From positions 226,075 to 290,074 of the forward strand of contig NZ_JQGK01000001.1 of NCBI RefSeq assembly GCF_000743525.1: a DNA stretch of 64,000 nucleotides, given 5' to 3'. Below the pieces are notes generated by a model. That model was given only the letters and a program-made list of their open reading frames with translations. It had not been told where the DNA came from and did no database searches. Shown piece by piece: positions 58,546 to 64,000 of the stretch. The DNA is from Sulfurospirillum sp. SCADC. Lineage in GTDB: Bacteria > Campylobacterota > Campylobacteria > Campylobacterales > Sulfurospirillaceae. Made by a program: the position numbers and the translations under genes. Numbering within the stretch: position 1 is the stretch's first letter; each line of letters opens with the position of its first letter.

Positions 58546-58910
58546 AATACGCAACACTTGCCATTTTGCTCATGGTTCACCTTTATGCTTTTGATGAAAA
58601 GGATGTCGCCCAAGAGATAGAGACGAGTAAGAGTATTGAAGAACTCACCACGCACATGATCTCAGCTCCTAGGCAGTTCCGTCAGCGTTATATTCAAGCG
58701 ATTAAAGAGCGAGCAAGAATTGAAAATGAAGCCAAACGAGAGCAATTGATGTCTGATCTAAATGCTGAAAAAAGCGAAGATGTGCAAACGCAACAGATCA
58801 ATACACTGACAGGCAGAAACTCCAATGCAAACAGTTCTACTGGCGCAGGCAAGGGCAAAGGAGGTAGTAGCGGTAATGGCAAAGGTGGTGGAGGAAAAGG
58901 TGGAAAATAG
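58542..58910 (+). CDS. Secreted small protein with Gly/Lys-rich tail, kinase-linked
   Basis: 122 aa, translated with the kinase (4-bp overlap). Signal peptide about 1-17 ending HLYAF. A charged helical region follows (EIETSKSIEELTTHMISAPR, RYIQAIKERARIENEAKREQ), then a tail of Gly, Lys, Ser and Asn. Size, secretion, a helical core with Arg-Glu repeats and linkage to a sensor kinase recall CpxP/Spy-type accessory proteins, but no LTxxQ motif is seen. Confidence 0.72.
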   Translation: MKYATLAILLMVHLYAFDEKDVAQEIETSKSIEELTTHMISAPRQFRQRYIQAIKERARIENEAKREQLMSDLNAEKSEDVQTQQINTLTGRNSNANSSTGAGKGKGGSSGNGKGGGGKGGK

Positions 58911-58917
58911 AAACGAA

Positions 58918-58933
58918 GAGAGCCGAAGCTCTC
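58918..58933. terminator. Hairpin terminator shared with nifK (copy 2)
   Basis: GAGAGC-CGAA-GCTCTC, identical to the hairpin at 56395 with its flanks. It lies between the convergent Gly-rich protein gene and nifK, so it can end the nifHDK transcript (loop TTCG on that strand). Confidence 0.78.
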
Positions 58934-58944
58934 AACGTAAGTGA

Positions 58945-60498
58945 CTATCTAACGCAGTCGAAGAAATAATCTGTTTTTGCGATCTCTTTTGTCTCTTCAT
59001 CCAACGCGTCTAGGACGGAGTTGGTGATCCATGTTAAAAGATTGAGCGCACCTTCGTATCCGCTGATAGAATATCTATGCAAGTGGTGTCTATCAAAAAT
59101 TGGGAAACCAATTCTGATCAAAGGAATTTTGGTATCTCTGTAAAGCTCTTTACCGTAAACGTTACCGATCATAAAATCAACGGGTTCGGTAAAGAGAAGG
59201 CTTCTTAAATGCCACAAGTCTTTACCTGCCCAGATATGACACTCTTCTTTAAACGTACATTTATCAAGGATGGCTTGCATCTCTTTTTCCCAGTTTTTAC
59301 GAGGGGCATTATGGCAAAGAACGTGAACAGGAATCGCTCCCATTTCAACCAAGAAAGAGACAACACCTAACAAGAAGTCAGGATCGCCCCAGATGGCGAA
59401 TTTTTTACCGTGCATATACGGGTAGCTGTCTTGCATCGCGTCCACAAGTTGACCACGAAGTTTCGTAAGTTCAGCAGGAACGGGTTTACCTGTAAGCTCG
59501 CTGAGTTTCATCACAAATTCATCGGTTCCACCAAGTCCAATTGGATTACATGTAACGTAGTTTTGTTTCCACTCACCCTTGATCGTCTTCGCAGTAGCCT
59601 GTGTAGAGTACTTTTGAAGAGAGATCGTCGTACCTGCACCTCGTGCTGTTTTAGCCACAGAAAGCGGTGTACCACCTGCGAAGAGTTTATACTCGCCTGC
59701 TGGTGTGTTCCACTGATCTTCATGATCACCGATCATTACGATTTTGTCGCTGAACATAGAAGCGATTTTTTTCACTTCTTTCAAACTTCCAAGGTATGAC
59801 TCAAAACCTGGGATGATGTTGATGCGCTCAGCATCTTTAGGGGCTTCAACGCCCTCTTCAACCATGTTAAGCTCTTGAAGAATCGCGTTCATCATATTGT
59901 CATAACCTGTGATGTGGCTACCCACAAATGAAGGTGTGTGTGCCGCTGGGATTGGCGTATTGTCAAGCTCACCCTCAGCGTCTTTACGCGCACCGATCAC
60001 AAACGCGTTCAAGTCATCACCGATAACTTCTGCCATACAAGTCGTCGAAACCGCGATCATGTCTGGTTTGTAAAGCGCTTTACAGTTACGTAAACCCTCT
60101 TTCATGTTTGAGAGACCACCAAATACCGCCGCACTCTCACTCATTGAGTCAGACACACACGGTGTTGGTTCTTTAAAGTGACGTGTAAAGTAGCTTCTAA
60201 AGTATGCCACACAACCGTGACTACCATGAACGTACGGCATGGTGTTCTCAAACCCAAGGGCTGCCATAACAGCGCCCAAAGGTTGACACGCTTTGGCTGG
60301 GTTGATCGTGATGTGCTCACGTGCTAAGTTTTTCTCACGGTATTCCCATGTGGTTGTCCACTTAGCAATTTCAATGACTTTTTCAGGATTCGTTGAACCT
60401 GTGTTACTTTCAAATTGCTTTTTGTTTTTGAAAACTTCTTGATACTCTGGTTTTAAAAAGAGCTTCTGCCCATTTACTATGTTTTCTACGTCTTGCAT
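58945..60498 (-). CDS. nifK: Nitrogenase molybdenum-iron protein beta chain
   Basis: 517 aa, the normal length. P-cluster ligands are seen in KACQPLGA, GSHGCVAYFR and STTCMAEVIGDD (Cys). It forms the alpha2-beta2 MoFe protein with NifD and holds half of the P cluster. Begins 10 bp after nifD. One in-frame TTACATGTAA is read here as VTCN. Ends before a terminator shared with the neighbouring operon. Confidence 0.98.
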   Translation of the reverse strand: MQDVENIVNGQKLFLKPEYQEVFKNKKQFESNTGSTNPEKVIEIAKWTTTWEYREKNLAREHITINPAKACQPLGAVMAALGFENTMPYVHGSHGCVAYFRSYFTRHFKEPTPCVSDSMSESAAVFGGLSNMKEGLRNCKALYKPDMIAVSTTCMAEVIGDDLNAFVIGARKDAEGELDNTPIPAAHTPSFVGSHITGYDNMMNAILQELNMVEEGVEAPKDAERINIIPGFESYLGSLKEVKKIASMFSDKIVMIGDHEDQWNTPAGEYKLFAGGTPLSVAKTARGAGTTISLQKYSTQATAKTIKGEWKQNYVTCNPIGLGGTDEFVMKLSELTGKPVPAELTKLRGQLVDAMQDSYPYMHGKKFAIWGDPDFLLGVVSFLVEMGAIPVHVLCHNAPRKNWEKEMQAILDKCTFKEECHIWAGKDLWHLRSLLFTEPVDFMIGNVYGKELYRDTKIPLIRIGFPIFDRHHLHRYSISGYEGALNLLTWITNSVLDALDEETKEIAKTDYFFDCVR

Positions 60499-60508
60499 TG
60501 TGCTCTCC

Positions 60509-61963
60509 TTAGTTAGATTCCCATGGTGCTTTGGTGTGAGCCCATACTGGGGAGTTCAACGCCAAATCCATGTCTTTTGCAAAAATTGCAAAGGCATCGT
60601 ATCCATGATACGGACCACTATAATCCCAAGAGTGCATTTGTCTAAATGGTAATCCCATTTTTTGGAAAACGTACTTCTCTTTAACACCGCTCGCTACAAG
60701 ATCTGGTTTAAGTCTTTTGACAAATTGCTCTAATTCGTACTCATTCGTATCGTCATAGATCAAGGTTGTGCTATTAAGCTCATCTTTGGTACGTTTGTAG
60801 TCATCACCATGTCCGAACTCATAACCTGTTCCAATAATTTTCATTCCCAAATCTTCGTAAGCACCGATAACGTGACGAGGGCGAAGTCCACCGACGTACA
60901 ACATAACAGTTTTGCCTTCTAATTTCGGGCGGTATTTAGCAACAACAGCGTCTGTCATTGCAGTGTATTTAGCGATAACTGCTTCGGTTTTAGCTTGAAT
61001 GCTCTCATCAAAGAACGCCGCGATCTTGCGTAAGCTCTCTGTTGTTTTGCTTGGACCAAAGAAGTTATATTCCATCCAAGGCACACCAAATTCTTGCTCC
61101 ATGTGACGAACAACGTAGTTCATACTTCGGTAGCAGTGTAGAAGGTTGATTTTCGCTTTTGGAGCGATGGTCAACTCTTTATAGGTTGCATCACCACTCC
61201 ATTGAGCGATAACACGAAGACCCATCTCTTCAAGTAAAATTCTTGAACTCCACGCATCACCACCGATGTTATAGTCGCCGATAATCGCAACATCATACGG
61301 AGTGGACTCGAAATCTTTTTTATACGAATTATCAGGTAAAACCTCATCACGGATCATATCGTTCGCGATATGGTGACCCAAACTTTGAGATACACCACGG
61401 AAACCTTCGCACGAAACCGCAACAGTAGGCTTGCCAGACTCTTTTTTGTAGCCTTTAGCCACCGCTTGAATATCATCACCAATCAAACCGATTGGGCATT
61501 CACTCTGAATAGAGATACCGTTGTTCAGTGGGAAAAGCGCGTCAATCTCAGCAAGGGCAGCTTTAAGCTTTTTATCGCCACCAAAAACGATGTCTTTTTC
61601 GTTGTAGTCGGTTGAAAAGTTCATCGTAACATAAGTGTCAACACCCGTCGTTCCGATATAATAGTTTCTTCGTCCAGCCCTTGAGTACTGACCACAACCA
61701 ATGGGTCCATGGCTGATATGAATCATATCTTTAATCGGTCCCCAAACAACGCCCTTACTTCCAGCATACGCACACCCTCGTTGAGACATGACCCCTGGAA
61801 CCGTTTGCTTGTTACTTTTGGTTGCATCACATGCACCTTTAACACCCTCAGGCGTATCGACGCCTAAGTGTTTTTCTCTACTTTTCTTTGCCTTTTCAGG
61901 GTAAGCTTCAAGCACTTCTGCGATAACCGCTTCGTGTTGGCTTAACAATGTTTCAGTTGTCAT
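60509..61963 (-). CDS. nifD: Nitrogenase molybdenum-iron protein alpha chain
   Basis: 484 aa. Cluster ligands and catalytic residues are all present: P-cluster Cys ([30 protein letters not shown]), the His of [14 protein letters not shown], FeMo-co Cys in [11 protein letters not shown] and His in [12 protein letters not shown]. This is a Mo-type enzyme. The Shine-Dalgarno AAAAGGA directly follows a TTACATGTAA palindrome at 61975. Confidence 0.98.
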   Translation of the reverse strand: MTTETLLSQHEAVIAEVLEAYPEKAKKSREKHLGVDTPEGVKGACDATKSNKQTVPGVMSQRGCAYAGSKGVVWGPIKDMIHISHGPIGCGQYSRAGRRNYYIGTTGVDTYVTMNFSTDYNEKDIVFGGDKKLKAALAEIDALFPLNNGISIQSECPIGLIGDDIQAVAKGYKKESGKPTVAVSCEGFRGVSQSLGHHIANDMIRDEVLPDNSYKKDFESTPYDVAIIGDYNIGGDAWSSRILLEEMGLRVIAQWSGDATYKELTIAPKAKINLLHCYRSMNYVVRHMEQEFGVPWMEYNFFGPSKTTESLRKIAAFFDESIQAKTEAVIAKYTAMTDAVVAKYRPKLEGKTVMLYVGGLRPRHVIGAYEDLGMKIIGTGYEFGHGDDYKRTKDELNSTTLIYDDTNEYELEQFVKRLKPDLVASGVKEKYVFQKMGLPFRQMHSWDYSGPYHGYDAFAIFAKDMDLALNSPVWAHTKAPWESN

Positions 61964-61993
61964 GCTCTTTTCCTTTTACATGTAAGCCGCTGA

Positions 61994-62353
61994 TTAAGCG
62001 ACTTTGACCCTATACAGAAGCATATCGTCAAGCTTTTTACACACCGCTGCTGTTGCGGCACCATCGACTGCTTTAGAGACTTCACTCATCTGATATTTGT
62101 TGGTGTAATAAATCATCTTGTATTCACCTTCGATGTCTGATTTTTTATAATAATCAGCCAATGCTGTAAAAAGGAATGAGCCTTTTTCAACTTTAAGGTC
62201 TTCTTGTTTGACACCATCACGGTTCTCACTGATAAGAATGGCGTAACTCACATCGGAAAGATCTCCCGCTTCACTTGTTACTCTTTCTACAACTTGCTCA
62301 TGACTAATTTTATTTCCCAAAGATGCTGGGAAGTGGTATCCGCAAATAAACAT
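61994..62353 (-). CDS. Unrecognised 119-aa protein encoded between nifH and nifD
   Basis: 119 aa, soluble. It starts MFICGYHFPASLGNKIS and ends DDMLLYRVKVA; the middle has YAILISENRDGVKQEDLKVE and LFTALADYYKK. It is 31 bp after nifH and 30 bp before nifD, well inside the nifHDK transcript. It has neither the PII fold signature of NifI1/NifI2, which take this position in archaea and clostridia, nor any NifX/NifB-like motif. By position it may regulate or protect nitrogenase. The family is not recognised. Confidence 0.8.
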   Translation of the reverse strand: MFICGYHFPASLGNKISHEQVVERVTSEAGDLSDVSYAILISENRDGVKQEDLKVEKGSFLFTALADYYKKSDIEGEYKMIYYTNKYQMSEVSKAVDGAATAAVCKKLDDMLLYRVKVA

Positions 62354-62384
62354 TGTATGCTCCTTGTATGTATCTATATGTTAA

Positions 62385-63317
<933 letters not shown>

Positions 63318-63335
63318 TTATTTCACCAGACACTT

Positions 63336-63354
63336 TTGCATATAGTGTTCCGTA
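63336..63354 (-). promoter_or_regulatory. Sigma-54 promoter of nifH
   Basis: The minus strand reads CGGAACACTATATGCA: GG at -24, GC at -12, exactly 10 bp between. Transcription would start near 63326, about 30 nt before nifH. No NifA upstream site of the form TGT-N10-ACA is seen in the next 150 bp, in line with the NifA-type protein here lacking a DNA-binding domain. Confidence 0.75.
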
Positions 63355-63474
63355 GAAAAAAAATATGCTTGAAAAAAATAAAAATATAAAGTGAAATATT
63401 TACATGTAAAAAGTCAATGTTCAAAGGTGATTGGATGGGTATAATCCATTGCTATAATATTGAAAGGGGTGAGT

Positions 63475-63939
63475 ATGCAAACTTGGTTTGAAGAGTATAA
63501 AACGATCATTATCTTTTTACACATTATCTCGGCGGTGGTGTGGGTCGGTGGTATGATTGCGATTAAATTTGCCGTACATCCTGTGATTCAAAGCATTGAA
63601 GAACCCAAAATAAAACTTGGCAAAACATTGCACATCGTAGGTCGATTGTTCAATCTTGTGATGCCGTTTATTGCCCTCAGCTTCATCTGCGCGCTTCTCA
63701 TCATCAAAGGAGTTGGCTATACAGGTGGGTTTATTCATCTTAAAGAAGCGATTTGGACGATTATGACGCTCAATTATACGTATATGTACATCAAACGAAT
63801 CCTTGCACAAAAAAGTTTTGATCTAGGCGATTTTGCAAGTGCCAAAGAGCACATGCGATTGCTCCCTACGATTTTACTGCCTATCAATATTGTCTTGGGA
63901 ATTGTCGCCATCTTCTTAGGGGTTATGCTTAGAGGTTAG
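63475..63939 (+). CDS. Small four-helix membrane protein
   Basis: 154 aa from the ATG at 63475 (AAAGGGG upstream; an in-frame TTG lies 15 bp earlier). Four membrane segments, with HIISAVVWVGGMIAIKFAVH in the first and a His in LHIVGRL. The first helix recalls the CopD-like/heme-binding membrane family, but I cannot assign it. It is divergent from nifH. Confidence 0.7.
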   Translation: MQTWFEEYKTIIIFLHIISAVVWVGGMIAIKFAVHPVIQSIEEPKIKLGKTLHIVGRLFNLVMPFIALSFICALLIIKGVGYTGGFIHLKEAIWTIMTLNYTYMYIKRILAQKSFDLGDFASAKEHMRLLPTILLPINIVLGIVAIFLGVMLRG

Positions 63940-64000
63940 AGATAAATATTAATAAGGTAATTCTAGGAAATAGGTTATTACTCCACCATATAAATACATA

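Noticed and set aside
63360..63470. NifA upstream activating sequence (TGT-N10-ACA) for nifH
   Set aside because: No match was found on either strand in this stretch, so none is reported.

Overview
This 64 kb window comes from a gene-dense, AT-rich (about 60% A+T by eye) chromosome of a Campylobacterota bacterium, most likely Sulfurospirillum or a close relative (inference). The evidence is a Mo-nitrogenase operon, a group 4 [NiFe] hydrogenase, HdrB/SdhE-type proteins, a soluble CZB chemoreceptor, a fused LutB-LutA lactate oxidase and FIST-domain signalling, all in short tightly packed operons. No prophage, rRNA, tRNA or CRISPR array was seen.

Layout. 0-5 kb: start of an efflux adaptor lipoprotein and its TetR regulator, motAB, an ABC-F ATPase and a very acidic small protein. 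5-9 kb: PhnP-like hydrolase, CZB chemoreceptor, a chemoreceptor remnant, and an HD-GYP gene divergent from a small XRE regulator. 9-13.6 kb: zupT, a ferritin-like gene and the thiamine salvage operon thiD-cytX-thiM. The TPP riboswitch of that operon is split by a 267-bp palindromic mobile element. 13.6-19 kb: a diguanylate cyclase divergent from a second XRE regulator, a large Cache-PAS-GGDEF-EAL protein, a cation/proton antiporter and RNase P RNA. 19-23 kb: truD, thiL, a pair of SdhB-like and SdhE-like proteins that lack nearly all iron-sulfur ligands, and superoxide reductase. 23-28.7 kb: a minus-strand nif accessory operon (aldo/keto reductase, FAD oxidoreductase, nifT, a NifA-type activator without its DNA-binding domain, a SIR2-like protein). 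29-34 kb: cstA-ybdD-yjiA, an aminotransferase and slyD. 34-37 kb: lactate oxidation. 37-39 kb: two BrnT-type toxin-antitoxin pairs. 39-41.7 kb: MFS transporter, NYN-LOTUS protein, HD hydrolase. 41.8-46.5 kb: a soluble-looking group 4 [NiFe] hydrogenase with ferredoxin, HypA and a GltD-like NAD(P)H oxidoreductase. 46.5-54.2 kb: dinD, a FIST kinase/OmpR regulator pair and envelope-stress genes. 54-59 kb: RNase H, GNAT-nitrilase, and a two-component system flanked by two small secreted Gly-rich proteins. 59-63.3 kb: nifH, an unrecognised small gene, nifD and nifK behind a sigma-54 promoter. The window ends with a small membrane protein.

Three themes stand out. First, the palindrome TTACATGTAA occurs 40 times (TACATGTA 45 times), against well under one expected. 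Inside genes it is mostly read as Leu-His-Val; in pairs it also builds terminators. Second, several regulators sit beside their own palindromic or repeated DNA sites: a TetR operator, two XRE operator families, and direct repeats shared by two stress operons. Third, redox biology dominates: nitrogenase, hydrogenase, lactate oxidation, superoxide reductase and the ligand-less SdhB/SdhE pair.
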